The position numbers were made by a program, and so were the translations under genes. DNA of 64,000 nucleotides from Emydura subglobosa. Lineage: Eukaryota > Chordata > Testudines > Chelidae. Under the pieces are notes generated by a model. That model made no database searches. It was not told the origin of the DNA and was given only the letters and a program-made list of their open reading frames with translations. Below, piece after piece: positions 12,210-23,019 of this stretch; the stretch's first letter is position 1; each line of letters opens with the position of its first letter. The stretch spans positions 72,644,890 to 72,708,889 of the forward strand of contig ML679961.1 of assembly GCA_007922225.1 (NCBI GenBank), read 5' to 3'.

Positions 12210-12575
12210 ACAATGCAGTGGCTGGAGGGGTGGCGGCTACCTGGGCGTACGCTCTGGGGGTTGAGGCAGAAGCACCCCCAGAGCCAGTGGAGGGGACAGC
12301 CAGGGAGGGGAGGGTCATGGCCAATGGCGGAGCCATGGCAGGGAGGGTGGCCCACACCCCGGGGGGCACTGCCCTCCAGGAGGGGCCCTTGCCCTTTTTC
12401 GTGCCCTGGCCCTTCCTGCTGGTCGAGGAAGCTCGAGCAGCAGTGGTGGAGGTCCCCCCTATACCTGCTACTGCGGGTGGTGGTAGTAGAAGCGGTGGTC
12501 AGGGAGGTAGCTGCAGGGATAGGTGGTGGAGCAGGCTGGGGGGAAGGGACAGGGGCCAACAAAGGGGCCACTTGA
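12210..12575 (-). pseudogene. ORF1-like low-complexity N-terminal remnant
   Basis: Pro/Ala/Ser/Thr-rich sequence spread over more than one frame. One piece carries MAPPLAMTLPS and, about 25 residues on, RAYAQVAA. It runs straight into a poly-C tract and then the ORF2 zinc-finger region. I infer an ORF1 N-terminus from position and composition only; there is no diagnostic domain. Confidence 0.4.
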
Positions 12576-12636
12576 TCCATTGAAGGGGGATAGGTGGGAG
12601 TAGGCACCTGGGGGGAGGGGAAGGGGGCAGGTCAAA

Positions 12637-12770
12637 GCTGACCACTCCTCCCTGCTAGGCTGCAAGCAGGGAGGGGTTCCAGGGGCAAACACTGGTGGGG
12701 CGGGGCTGGGAAAAGGAGGGGCAGGGTGGCTAATCTCTCCTCCCTGCTAGGCTGCAGGCTGGGGAGGAGG
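12637..12770 (-). repeat. two-copy ~94-bp direct repeat in a LINE 5'UTR-like region
   Basis: The word CTCCTCCCTGCTAGGCTGCA occurs at about 12643 and again at about 12737, each followed by a G-rich tail and preceded by a 'ggggcagg' block. Tandem units like this are common in LINE 5'UTR promoters. Confidence 0.65.
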
Positions 12771-13869
12771 GCGCCGCAAGGAGCAGGGACCGGGATGGGA
12801 ACGTGGGAGGTGCCAGCTCCTCCGGCTGAACTAGGAAAGGGGGTGGGTCACAAGATCAGCAGGTGGTGCAGTGAACAAGGGGCAAAATGAAAAGAAATGG
12901 GGATTCTAGGGGCCCATGGGCTCTGAAGAGCACCCATGCACACTGAACGGGTGGGGCAGATCGGGGCAGGAAGAAGTAGCAGAGGCATGAGGGTGGGGGG
13001 TCAGGGAAGCGCACAGGACTCCCGAGGAGCAGGGCGGGGCAGAGGCAAACAACGAACGCTGAAGGGCAGGGGCAGGGCAGGGCAAGCCAAGCCAACACAC
13101 ACTCGGGGCCAGGCAAGGCAGGAAAACTGAGGACACCCAAGGGAGAAGGGGGTGGGGGCAATATGGGCAGTGAGGGGCAGGTGGGGCAGACTGTGAGGGG
13201 AAGGGAAGGGTAAGCTGTACTGGAACCACCGGAGGACAAAGCAGAGGGTAGATGAAGCCTTCCAGCCAGATGTAGCCAGGGAAGGGAGTGAAGGTCCAGG
13301 GGGAGGAGGAAGACATGTGCGCCCAGGTGGACCTGGGTGGTGGAGCAAGGCCCCACTGCAGTCAGTCCAGGGGACGGGCAGCTCAGCCGAGGAAGCAAAG
13401 CGAGAGGTGGCTGGGGGCGGTGGAGGGGCAACAGTGGTGGTGGTGGGGAGCAGTTCCTTCTCTCCCCCCAGAACCAACAGTACCTGTCCCCAACATCACA
13501 AGAGCAGAGGCGGTGCAGTCACACAGTCCAAAAAAAAAGGCAGCCCCCGCCTGAAAACTCCCCCAGCAGCAGCGGTGGTGGTGGTGGTGAAAGTGTTGGT
13601 CATCTTCCTTCTCACGGGCAGCTATGGGCAAAAGCAGCAGCAGCAGGAGGAGGAGGCCCCCAAGTAGTGGTGGTGGTGGCGGCAGCGGCGGCAGCAGCAG
13701 CAAGCCTGGTAAGGCCCCATCACTACTGCTGCTAGCGGAGGGGCCACTTGCCCACTCCCTCCCAGCTGCCTGGAAGGGGAGCAGGCTGGCAGAGTGCCCA
13801 AGCAAGAGCAGCACCAGGAGCTTCTCCGACCAGCAGTATGTTCCACAGCAGCTGTAGGAGAATGCTCAA

Positions 13870-14355
13870 AAGGAAATCTGGAAATCCCAGAATGCTCAGG
13901 GCTCTACTCCCTGCAGACTAGCTAGAAGTCATGAGGGGGCAATTAGGAGCAGCTGTGGCCAATTAAGGCCCAGCCAGGTGCTTAATAACCTCCCCTGCTC
14001 CAGACAGACAGGGCATGAGCTGGAGAAGTAGGGGTGTGACCCGACGGGAAGGGAAGGGAAGGGAAGGGAAGGAGTGCAGACTTGTGTGAAGGAGCAGGAA
14101 AGAGTGTTGAGGGAGGTACTGGGCTCAAGAAGCCTGAAGGATGGGGTGGGAATTAGCCAGGGGAAAAACTGCAACTGGGAGTACGGTGCCAGCAGCACAT
14201 AGCTGCTGCTCATAGGCCCCCTGGAGAAGCAGGCAGGTCTGGGTCCTTACTCCCTTCCCTGGGCAGATGAGGTAACTGGTGATGCCCTGGCCCACTATGA
14301 GAGGCAAAAGTGTGAGACCCACTAGGGTGAAGCTGGCCGTTTGCCACACCCCATA
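13870..14355 (+). repeat. LTR-like or unclassified dispersed repeat
   Basis: G-rich unit with 'caattaggagcagctgtgg', 'ccaattaaggcccagccag' and a GGGAA pentamer run. Its start resembles the early part of the LTR-like unit at 32406 (an AATTAGGCCAGG-type segment). No coding potential. Ends approximate. Confidence 0.4.
14046..14070 (+). repeat. (GGGAA)5 microsatellite
   Basis: Five perfect GGGAA units with a partial sixth. Confidence 0.95.
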
Positions 14356-15010
14356 TAGTATGTATCAAACATCAAAGCTTTGGCTGATGCTAAAATTAGT
14401 CATTCAGCATCAGCCATCTGTTTCTTTAATCTAAGTGCCATATCAGATTGGCAGGGACCCTCAGATTTTTAAGGGAAAAAAGCCCTTAGAGTGAGAAAAT
14501 GACATTAAAGTTTTATGTCGTCTTCTTGTGGCCCAATAAACAATATTAATGACAAAGCATACAGAGGATTAATAGATCCTTCCTGCAGGGACCAGTTATA
14601 TAATCTGGATGAATTCTGCCTGCTAAAATATGAGTCCTACAATATCTCTACAGGCATAAATTATTTGGCTTTTCTTCTCCTTGAAGGATAACCTGTCACT
14701 CTGAAGGCAATTTTTCTTTCTGATTTCTATGTACTGTAATTTTCATGCACTCATTCCAATGCACACACCCTCACACAGCATGTTGCTTCCACAACTACAT
14801 TAATGTGGGTGCCTTAACAAAGAAATAAGTCTCTAAGATACTGCGTTTATGGCTGCTTGCTGCCAGCGAGTCAATTGTTCTCACTCACTTGAAATAGGAC
14901 AGCAGCAGAACCAGGGGATTGTTGCACAGTGAGTGCTCATCGTTACAAGACTCCAGCGAGGCATGTGTATCCCCCGTGTCTATGGGTAAATCTCACAAGG
15001 TTGGATTTGG
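14356..15010. other. unassigned stretch
   Basis: No gene or repeat recognised. Confidence 0.45.
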
Positions 15011-15615
15011 ATGTAGAGCTGGTTGGGGAATTTTCTGACAAAATGTTTTTTGCTGGAAAATGCTGATTCTTCAGCATTGAAGCTCTTCATGGAAATGTAT
15101 CTGTTTTTCTGATGCCTTCATTGGGATCTTTCCGCAGTGCAGATGGAATCTCTGGGGGAGGAGAGAAGAGAGAGACCCATCCCAGAATAGCCAATAACCT
15201 GCTGATTAGGGTGCTTAGCTTGGTCTTCCACAGCCTAAGTGAGAGCCCTCATCACTGGGCTATAGATCAGCCTTTCTCTCTCTATGTCCCAATGAATATT
15301 TAATTTACATAAAGTGGAATAGTTCCAAAACTAGTGACAGATTGACTCTGTACCTCAGTGGTAAAGGAACTTGCCTGAGATGTAGAAGACCCAGGTTTAA
15401 GTTCCTGCTCTGAATCAGACTGACTCAAACCTAGGTGAGTGCTCTAGCCACCAGTTGACTGGCTATTCTTGGGTGATGTGCTCTGTGTCTCTCTTATTTT
15501 CATGAAAATTTAAAGAAGTCATGGTTTTGTTCTAATGCAGATTGAAGTGTGGAAACTTTTTTTTTTTTGTGTGTGTGAAATTGAATTTTTTTTTTCTGGC
15601 TAGGCCTACTTAGGT
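15011..15615 (+). repeat. TIR-like dispersed repeat with tRNA-like core
   Basis: Begins 'agagctggttgggga' and ends 'tttttctggctaggcct'; the two ends are imperfect inverted repeats. Inside are AT-rich arms, a segment 'gattagggtgcttagc...gagagccctcatcactggg', and near the right side 'cctcagtggtaaagg' followed by 'aggtttaagttcctgctc', which look like degenerate A and B boxes. The two inner segments are also partly inverse to each other. Could be a MITE or a composite SINE. Confidence 0.45.
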
Positions 15616-17057
15616 GAGCATCTAGAAGTACAAATGCTTATCGGAGTCAAACATCTCAGCTATGGAAACTGTTCCAAATTTCAGAAGATCAGAAGATCTT
15701 TTGAGATTCTTTGCTTCTAGGGAATCCAGAATTGCCATATGAACAGCCTCTTTAGTGTAATTTCCATATTGCCATTTCTGTGGTGAAATTCACCTCTGTT
15801 CAGAGGGCCTACGAACCATTTAATCCCACTTAGGGGGTTGGGATGTGGTGTGTGGTGTGTGTGATATTTATCAGGGATTAAGTGGGACCAAAGCACCAAT
15901 GAGACTTTGTGCTGCTGTCTAAACAGGAAAGAACTTCACCCCAGTTGAAAACCATAAAATACAGAAGTGCATGGATGAGTGTGTGTGTTTTAGTGAAGTT
16001 TTATGTTTGGGTCCATTCTCATTTTATTGATAATATTTGCTAGATATTATTAAGACACTGCCTCATCTGGTCTGTCGTCCTTAAGATCACTCAGAACAGT
16101 TTATTGCAGCTCAAAGCAACTGTTACAGGAACAAAGTGCTGTACTCCAGCTCACTTGTACAATGAGCTTGCCCTCTCACATAGATGCAGTTCAGACTGTA
16201 TATAGCCCTCTCTGTATTTCATTTGTCCCTTCATTTCCAGGCTAGGCTACTCTAAGTATGTCTAAGACGCTGGAGCATAAGAGTGCCGAATACAATAATG
16301 CTTTCACAGAGTAGATCACACCTTTCCAAAGTTTGGCAATCCTGCTTACTTTTTTGTATTTCTCTCGCATGCAATTCCTTGTCTCTGATTATTCCTGAAA
16401 GACTATTGCATATAGGTGAGTTTTAAAATGTGCTTTGTAAACAGTTAAACTTAGATCCATTCTTACCTTTTCCATTACTGTAGCACTAGTGGTGGAACTT
16501 TCTTACCCAACTCCCAACTACTAAGAAACCCTACGTATAGCTGCACTGCTGTAGGAAAAAGAGTCTTCCCCTTTGAGGACAAAATTATAGGTGTCCTGCA
16601 CAATCTATCCACATCAGTGGCTAGAACGTCTCTTAAGAAAAGACCAACTACAACATCAGATTTGTCTGAGTCTATGGAGACCTGTTTCACTATATGAAGA
16701 ACACAGTTTTGCTACATCTGTTTTAATCCTCACCAGACATTGCTTACCTCATTAATGGAGCAGGGGCAATATAGAGGACAGCTAAAACTTCCTCCAGTGC
16801 TAAACAGGCCCACTGAGGAACTCTTCCTAAGGCCACAGGAGATAAAGTAGCTCACAGGTGACCATAAATCACACTTCTTAGCTGCTATTCACTGTTTGTG
16901 ATGTGTTCTATTCACATTACTTCCTGTAAAGGAGAAGGCGGAAGATGTTCATTTTGCTAGTTTTGTTGAATGAAACACATGGTGTTTCTGTCAAAATGGC
17001 ACCTTTATATTGCAAGTCCACAAAGAAGAAATAATCATTTATATGGACTATGGGGTT
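15616..17057. other. unassigned stretch left of the DIRS element
   Basis: No supported gene. The last 20-30 bases before 17058 border the gag breakpoint of the inverted DIRS segment. Confidence 0.45.
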
Positions 17058-18875
17058 TTTGAATGATTACATGAAACTGCTCCCTCTGGTGTGTTGTAAA
17101 TTGGTCAAAGGTGTTCAGCTTGGAGAAATTAATAGGATTATACCACACCATGAAAGCTTGGTAATTGGAGATCCTGAATTGTAGGATAGGCAATGAGTGT
17201 GATTTTTTGCCCAAACAAATCAGACATTTAATGTCCTGGTCATATGGTGTCAATTTAGTGTGCTGTCTTCCACATTCATTTACAGCATTGATGACAGGGG
17301 AGTTCAAGGATGAGTATGAAAATAAAAAAGTCTGAGTCCTTGGAGGGACATAGTATGTTTTGTCCACTCTCTTACAGATGGGAGGTATTGTGGGCAGGGT
17401 TTGCCATATTATTTTTGCTGGATCCAAAAAAGTTTCGTTAATGGGTAACACAATGTGGGCAAATGAGAAGGTGTGAAGGATATTGAGTAGATTGTGTTGT
17501 GACTCTTCTAGTGGAGTTTGTGAGGAGTCCATTAACCTTTTTATAAAGTCCTGAAATTGCTTTAAATCATCTGCCAAAGTTGGTGGAGGAGGCATAACAG
17601 CTTCATCAGGAAAGGATGAAGAGATGTTGGTCACAGGAATAATTTTCTTGTCTAATCTCACTTCCTGTTCCTCAAATGTCTCCTCTTGTGGATCAGGAGC
17701 TCTAGAGAGAGTAGCTCCAGGGGACTGCCTTCTCTTCTCCCTGTGAGAGAAATAGAGACCCTTAAGAATTGCTGTCGTTAAGCTGCCCAGGAGTCCCAGT
17801 AAGGCCACTGAAGTGGTGCAACGGGCTTGGGTGGGGCCACTCAAGGGTGTCTATAGCAATTGGGTGGGCTGTGTCTCTCATTAGAGTAAGCTGGTTGTGC
17901 GGAATCTCGGGATGGAAATTTCCCCGATAGTAGAAAGGAGAGCCTTGGATAGAATTATGAGACTGAAGAAAAATCATCATTCTCTTCTTCATCACTTGGC
18001 AGAGGTGGAGCATTTATGGAAGCTGTGGGGAACACCGTTGGTACCGTGAATGTGTTGGTGCCGAGCAGGGGAGATTCAGGTGTTTCTGAAACCACCAAGT
18101 CCCTGGGAAAGTGAAATTATTGCGGGACCAGGATGGTGGGCAATATTGCTGAGGTAAGATGAGCAGATGTGACTGATGCAGAAGGACCTGAGGGTACCAG
18201 AGGTCTCTTGTGTTCAGATGAATGACCAGTAGGTGCTGGTCTGGTCTTCTGCAGAATCAAAATACTTGGTACCATGGCCTTAGGAGACACAGTCAGCACA
18301 GATTTAGAAGAGCTGGTTTTCTCTCTACTGCTTTGTTTGCCCAATGGTACTGATCTTCTGGAGCCCAAACTCTTAGAGTCCTTAGGCTTGCTTGAGATGA
18401 CAGTACCTGAGGATCCTGCAGCCTTTTGGGTATTGAGTCAGATATCAATGGGTGCTGAGTTGGTTGACCTCAACTGGGATCATCTCATTGCATTAGATTC
18501 TCTAACCAAGGACTTGAAGCCTGCGTTTTAGAGACCTTTTTGAGAGGAATCCAGGGATTTCATCTTCAAAGCCATGGAGGAGTGTTGTGCTGAGGAAGTT
18601 GACAGAATCGGCCTCATCGGGGACCTTTGTATAGGGGGGTTCCTGGGCCAGGGTCAGAAATTAGTCAGAGCAAATTCTCCATCATAAGCAAATGCAGTTT
18701 TAGTTTGTGGTTCTTTTTGGCCCTTGATTTTAATTTAAGGCAGAAAGTACACCTTTGACAGACATGACTCTTCAAGACAGTGTATATAGCAAGAGTGTCC
18801 ATCACAGACCAGGATTGCTTCTTGGCAGGAAAGGCAATGTTTAAACCTGAGAGTCAGGCATATCCTTTCTGGGTT
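17058..18875 (-). pseudogene. DIRS gag-like ORF1, decayed
   Basis: Gag-like proteins of DIRS elements package the element RNA. Readable blocks on minus: RFKHCLSCQ with CDGHSCYIHCLEESC, a Cys/His cluster (codons near 18770-18850); a Ser/Pro-rich region; then the core with LPINETFLDPAKIIWQTLPT, CKRVDKTYYVPP, VINAVNECGRQH, LQFRISNYQAFMVWYNP and REQFHVIIQ. The core is one open frame of 269 codons (17035-17844), but its last residues after VIIQ are read from sequence beyond the breakpoint. The N-terminal part has stops and frame changes. Confidence 0.8.
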
Positions 18876-19119
18876 CCACTTCCCCAAAGGGAGGAAATCA
18901 GAAAAAAATAAATATGGATGAGCAGTAGTTTGCTATTCTAATTAGAAGAGAGAGATGATTTTTTTATTTATTTTTTAATTTGAAAAGAAAAGAAAAGAGA
19001 AGTGCTAGCACTAACTAATGAAAACTAACACTAACTATCCTGAATAAGAGAACAAAATATAAGTGAGATCATCTGAATTTGGATGCTGCTGAGGCTCTAT
19101 CTAAAGACAAGGCAGTTAA

Positions 19120-19295
19120 GAAGGAACTGAGGGCTGTTGGTACATGTGATCCTGGTGCAGGCATGAGAAGCGGAGAACTCATTCACAGGCCAAATGGACT
19201 CTACCACCTAAAATATTTGAGATGAGGTTCAGAGGACACAAGTGCATCTAGAGTAGAGACCCACTGGGACACTACTCAAAGAAAAAGAAGAATTA
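19120..19295 (+). repeat. DIRS terminal repeat, copy 1
   Basis: Matches 23100-23272 in the same orientation. Shared anchors include GGCCAAATGGA (19188 and 23172), an ACCTAAAA segment, 'aagtgca.ct.gagt' and a GAAGAATTA end (19287-19295 and 23264-23272). Confidence 0.75.
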
Positions 19296-19299
19296 GTTT

Positions 19300-19595
19300 C
19301 CTTACTAGCCTCTTATGAGGGACTTTCTTGAAGACTTTTTGAAAGTCCAAATAAATTATAAATATCAGTTCTCCTTTGTCGCCTAGTGTGTTGATTCCCC
19401 TCTATGAATTCTAATAGGTTGGTTAGACTCTGTTTTCCTTTACAGAAATCATGCTGATTTGTCCCTATTACAGCATATTAATCTAAGATTATTTGCATTC
19501 CCCGAATGTATATAAAACTGATGTTAAGCACTGAATAATAACCAATACCAAGGGTGTAAGTACCTTTGTTTTTTTTCTTCCCTTTACTGCTGAGG
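19300..19595 (-). mobile_element. L3/CR1-type LINE fragment between the DIRS halves
   Basis: On minus, about 19300-19475 encodes a decayed RT segment of CR1/L3 type: 'gggacaaatcagcatgattt' (QHGF block), 'tctaaccaacctattagaat' (LTNLLEF) and a block resembling IYLDFQKAFD at 'aatttatttggactttcaaa'. The remaining ~120 bp are unassigned. It lies outside the DIRS terminal repeat, so it was probably host DNA next to the original insertion. Confidence 0.7.
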
Positions 19596-20130
19596 GCCAA
19601 CTTCTCGCAAGAATATCTTAGTGGCTTTTAGCAAGGCCTACAGACAGTTGCTCGTTCTATCTCCACAGTGGTGGTCATGTGCATGACATCCTGACTTCAG
19701 CTATCTGGCTTTCTGAAGTAATTCCAGTCTACAGTGGAGGATCTTTTATTTGAGGGAATAAAGTTGTTTGTTGAGAAAACTGATTAGTCCCTATACACAC
19801 TAAAAGATTCTAAGAACCACTTTGCGCTTGCTGGGAATTTATATGCCTACACAAAAAAGAAGATGCAGTAAATCCCAGAGAGTGCAGAGATCCTAGCCCA
19901 TTCAATTCCTTCCCCCACACCCCGAGGCATTATAAACCCCAATGCAAAAGACAGCATTTGCAGAAAAGGAGACCAGCAATTTCACAAACATCAACTTTGT
20001 AACCCTTTACAGCCAAACATTGATTTTGACGGGTTGGTTGAGGTCCTGAGTTACCACCCCGATCTTTATCTGCTGCAACAATCTACACGTCTCCCTCGCT
20101 GCAGCGACTGGCTTTCTCTTTTTCCCAGTT

Positions 20131-20946
20131 TTGGCAAGAGATAACCACAGACAAGTGGGTATTGAAGATTATTTCTACAGGATATTCTATCCATTTCACC
20201 TCCCTTCCTGCTTTCCTCTGTCCCTCTTCAGGGACCCTCCTCACAAGCACTGTTTACAACAGGAAACAGGTTCTCTCCTGAACCTAGGTGCTATAGAACC
20301 AGTTCCCAAACAACACAGAGGGAGAGGATTCTGCTCCAAGTACTTCCTGATACCAAAAGAGAACAGTGGTTGGAGATCCATTGTAGATTTAAGATCACTC
20401 AACAGATTTGTAAAGGTGCAGTGGTTCAAAACTCTTGCAGCAATAATTCCATCTCTGGACCAAACTGACTGGTTCTCAGCCCTCGACCTAAAAGATGCTT
20501 ATTTCCACGTTGTGATCCACCCATCTCACAGAAGGTTTCTACGATTCACTCTAAGACAGGATGATTTCTAATACAAGGTGCTCCCATTCAATCTGTCGTC
20601 TGCACCCAGAATGTTCTCAGAGGTCCTTTCCGTGGTAGTGGCACACATTTGCAAACAAGGAATTAAGATCTTCTAGTACTTACATGATTACCTGATCAAA
20701 GCACACTTCTTCAACGAGGGCTTGATGGCCACACAAAAGGCCATGGACCTGATCTTCCAATTGGGACTACAATTAAATGTCCAAAAGTCCACATTAACTC
20801 CAGTGCAACATCTGGAGTTCACAGGAGCCCAGCTAGATCCAGTAGCACCCAGAGCATTCCTTCCCTCACACAGGTTCAACACTATTGTCAATTTAGTTTC
20901 GACAGTCCAATTCAGGCATCAGACATTGGCCAGAAACTGTCTTTAG
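20131..20946 (+). pseudogene. DIRS reverse transcriptase remnant
   Basis: Recognisable RT blocks: NLGAIEPVPK, FLIPKENSGWRSIVDLRSLN, then SALDLKDAYFHVVIHPSHRR (motif A, with the catalytic Asp in LDLKDAYFH) and RFLRFT. Past a stop at 20569 come VLPFNLSSAPRMFSEVL (motif B; normally LPFGLSSAP) and, at about 20670-20700, FxYLHDYLIKA, the motif C position where the family has YLDDxL. The first Asp of YxDD is His here and a stop precedes it, so the enzyme is dead. The C-terminal part continues through LGLQLNVQKSTLTPVQHLEF and TGAQLDP. Confidence 0.85.
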
Positions 20947-20978
20947 CTACTGGGACAAATGGCAGTGTAATAAATCAC

Positions 20979-21465
20979 ATGAGACTTCTCGTGCACTGCC
21001 TTCAAGGGTGTCTCAAAACTGTCTACTTACCAAACAAACACAGCTTAAACAGACTTTTATTGATACCCTTGATAGTCAAAAAGTCCTTTGACTGGTGGAA
21101 AGACCCTCACAATGTCTGCAGCCTCCCAACGTTAATATTAACAATGAACGTATCCCTGTTGGGATGGGGACCCCACCTGGGCAGCCAAACTATTCAAGGC
21201 AGGTTGTCTCTACTCGAGTCCACTCTATATATCAACTTTCTGGAATTCAGAGCAGTCAGAAATGCTTGTACACATTTCTTCCCACTGATCAGAGGCAAGT
21301 ATATAAAGATCATAACATCTCATGCGTGTTTTACATAAACCGGCAGTGCGGAGTGAGATTGCCTTTCCTTTATGCCAAAGCAGTGAAACTATGGAATTGG
21401 TGAATTTGTGACCACATCAACTGCTTACCTCCCGGGTGTATAAAACAATATGATGTCCACTCTCA
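20979..21465 (+). pseudogene. DIRS RNase H remnant
   Basis: RNase H removes the RNA strand during reverse transcription. The domain reads SFDWWKDPHNVCSLP, then MNVSLLGWGPHLGSQTIQG, LSLLESTLYINFLEFRAVRNA and RGKYIKIITSHACFT; after a +1 shift it continues YINRQCGVR and AKAVKLWNW. The expected catalytic Asp before the WG segment (family: TDAS) is Asn here, and the Asp after 'ITS' is also lost. Inactive but clearly identifiable. Confidence 0.75.
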
Positions 21466-21849
21466 GCAGACACTTCTTTTAGGATCATGAATGGGAAATA
21501 GACCCCTCCATTCTTCAGTGCATATTTCTGTGCTTGGGAGTCCCAAAGATACTTATTCACCAAAACCAAGAAATACTCTCTGTTCTGCTACAGGGCCAGT
21601 CTAGATCACCATTCTTGTGGCAATGCCTTTCTCCTACAATGGAACAGAGATCTTGTGTATGCCTTTCCATCTATTCCTCTAATACCCCATGTCCTGTTAA
21701 AGAAAAATTTAAAAAGAGCCAGGGTTATACGTATAGTTCTCATGGCCAAGACAAACCTGGTTCCCCTATCTTATTCAGCTTGCTGTTTGCCAACCAATCA
21801 CTCTCCAGCCTTTGTTCTGCAACTCTTCTCTCAGGATACTGGCCAGGTT

Positions 21850-22905
21850 CATCACCCCAATTTCCAGGTTTCCTGGCTCAAGACATGGCTAGTCAATGGT
21901 TCGAGAGCTTGGAAATTACCTTCTCTGAGGACATAAAGGCAGTTCTGTTACATAACAGGAAACAAACCACTCATGATGTGTATATCCAAAGGTGGAAGAA
22001 ACTCTGGTGTGACTCAAGACACGTTACTCTTACCTCCTTTCCACTACCACGTGTGCTAGATTACATCCTAGAACTAAAAAGATCAGGATTATCTCTAAGA
22101 TCCATAAAGATGATCTCACAGCCATCACTGCCTTCTATCATAAGATAGATGTTTATTCTGTTTTTGCTCATCCCGCAACAGGAAGGTTTCTCAAGGTCTG
22201 GGTAGCCTCTTCCCACCAATCAGCTCCCCCATACTGGCAAGGGACTTCAAGCTTGTCATAAAGTGTAATACAAGACTCCCTTTGAACCCATGGCCTCTTC
22301 TCCCTTCTACATCTATCTATGAAGACTGCATTCCTAGTGGCAATTACTTCTGATCAAAGAGTGGGAGAGATAGGAGCTGTACCGGCATACCCCCACCCCA
22401 CCTTTAAAATCTTTTTTTAAAGACGAGGTCACACTATGACCGTATCGCAAGTTCCTATAAAAAAAATCTTCAGACTTCCACATAAAGCAATTTATCCAAC
22501 TCCCAGTTTTCTTTCTGAACTGGGACAAAAGGAATGTGACATTGCACACCCTCGATATCAGGAGAGCTCTAACCTTTTATTTAGATAGGACTAAGCATTT
22601 CAGGAAATCTCCCAGACTGTTTCTCTCCATTGCAGACAGATTGAAGGAACCCTCAATCTCTAAACAAAGACTCTTGTAGATGGATATGGAGCTGCATTAC
22701 CTACTGCTATTGGTCTTATGATCTTCAGCCTCCTTCTTGAGTATGAACTCACTCTATGAGATCTCTCTCCACTTCCATATCCTTCCTCAAAAACATTCCA
22801 GTCACAGAAATATGTAGACTTGCGACTGGACATCTGTTCTCACATTTGCTGAATATTATGCAGTCACCCATGACTCAGTATCTGGTTCCATATTTGGCTC
22901 TATTA
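21850..22905 (+). pseudogene. DIRS tyrosine recombinase remnant
   Basis: This enzyme inserts the circular DIRS DNA. The N-terminal core-binding part reads HDVYIQRWKKLWCDSR, FPLPRVLDYILELKRSGLSL and RSIKM. The catalytic domain begins at about 22315 with LSMKTAFLVAITSDQRVGEI, which carries the first catalytic Arg. The HxxR box is HSMR (His 22750-22752, Arg 22759-22761), followed by SLSTSISFLKNIPVTEICR. The expected Tyr block is present as TFAEYYAV, but in another frame after a shift near 22830. All three catalytic boxes are visible, but no single frame connects them. Confidence 0.8.
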
Positions 22906-23019
22906 TTATCATCCTCAATTCTAGACTTGACTCTGAAGCCCCACCCCTTAGGGGTACTGATGCACGATCACTTAGAATGGTGCTCCCATAGGGACACTAC
23001 TTGAAGGAGAAGAGAAGGT

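Larger units (their letters stand above)
11340..13860 (-). mobile_element. internally deleted non-autonomous LINE (ORF1 start joined to ORF2 end)
   Basis: Read on minus: a GC-rich, pyrimidine-rich 5'UTR-like region (13860 down to about 12600), an ORF1-like Pro/Ala/Ser/Thr-rich N-terminus (about 12210-12575), a C18 tract, then the C-terminal zinc-finger region of a LINE ORF2 (about 11681-12160) and a probable 3'UTR. No RT palm (no FADD/YADD motif) lies in between, so the body of the element is missing. The two outer parts keep the order expected of one LINE, which favours an internally deleted derivative over chance adjacency. Family not assigned; Tx1/L1-like or another lineage with a C-terminal zinc finger is possible. 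Both ends are approximate. Confidence 0.6.
17058..19295 (-). mobile_element. DIRS element, 5' part (ITR and gag), inverted
   Basis: On minus this piece starts with a terminal repeat (about 19120-19295), then a Cys-rich N-terminal gag motif (about 18740-18860), a Ser/Pro-rich linker (about 17850-18370) and the conserved gag core (17058-17844). The gag reading stops at ...FHVIIQ near 17058. The continuation expected in this family, beginning EGQLLAR, is found on plus at about 19599. DIRS elements have inverted terminal repeats, and this copy's two ITRs now lie in the same orientation, as an inversion of the 5' part would produce. Confidence 0.8.

Noticed and set aside
12856..13477. Long overlapping Pro/Leu-rich open frames (up to 191 codons)
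   Set aside because: They arise from GC-rich, low-stop sequence in the LINE 5'UTR-like region; several frames are open at once, which argues against real coding.
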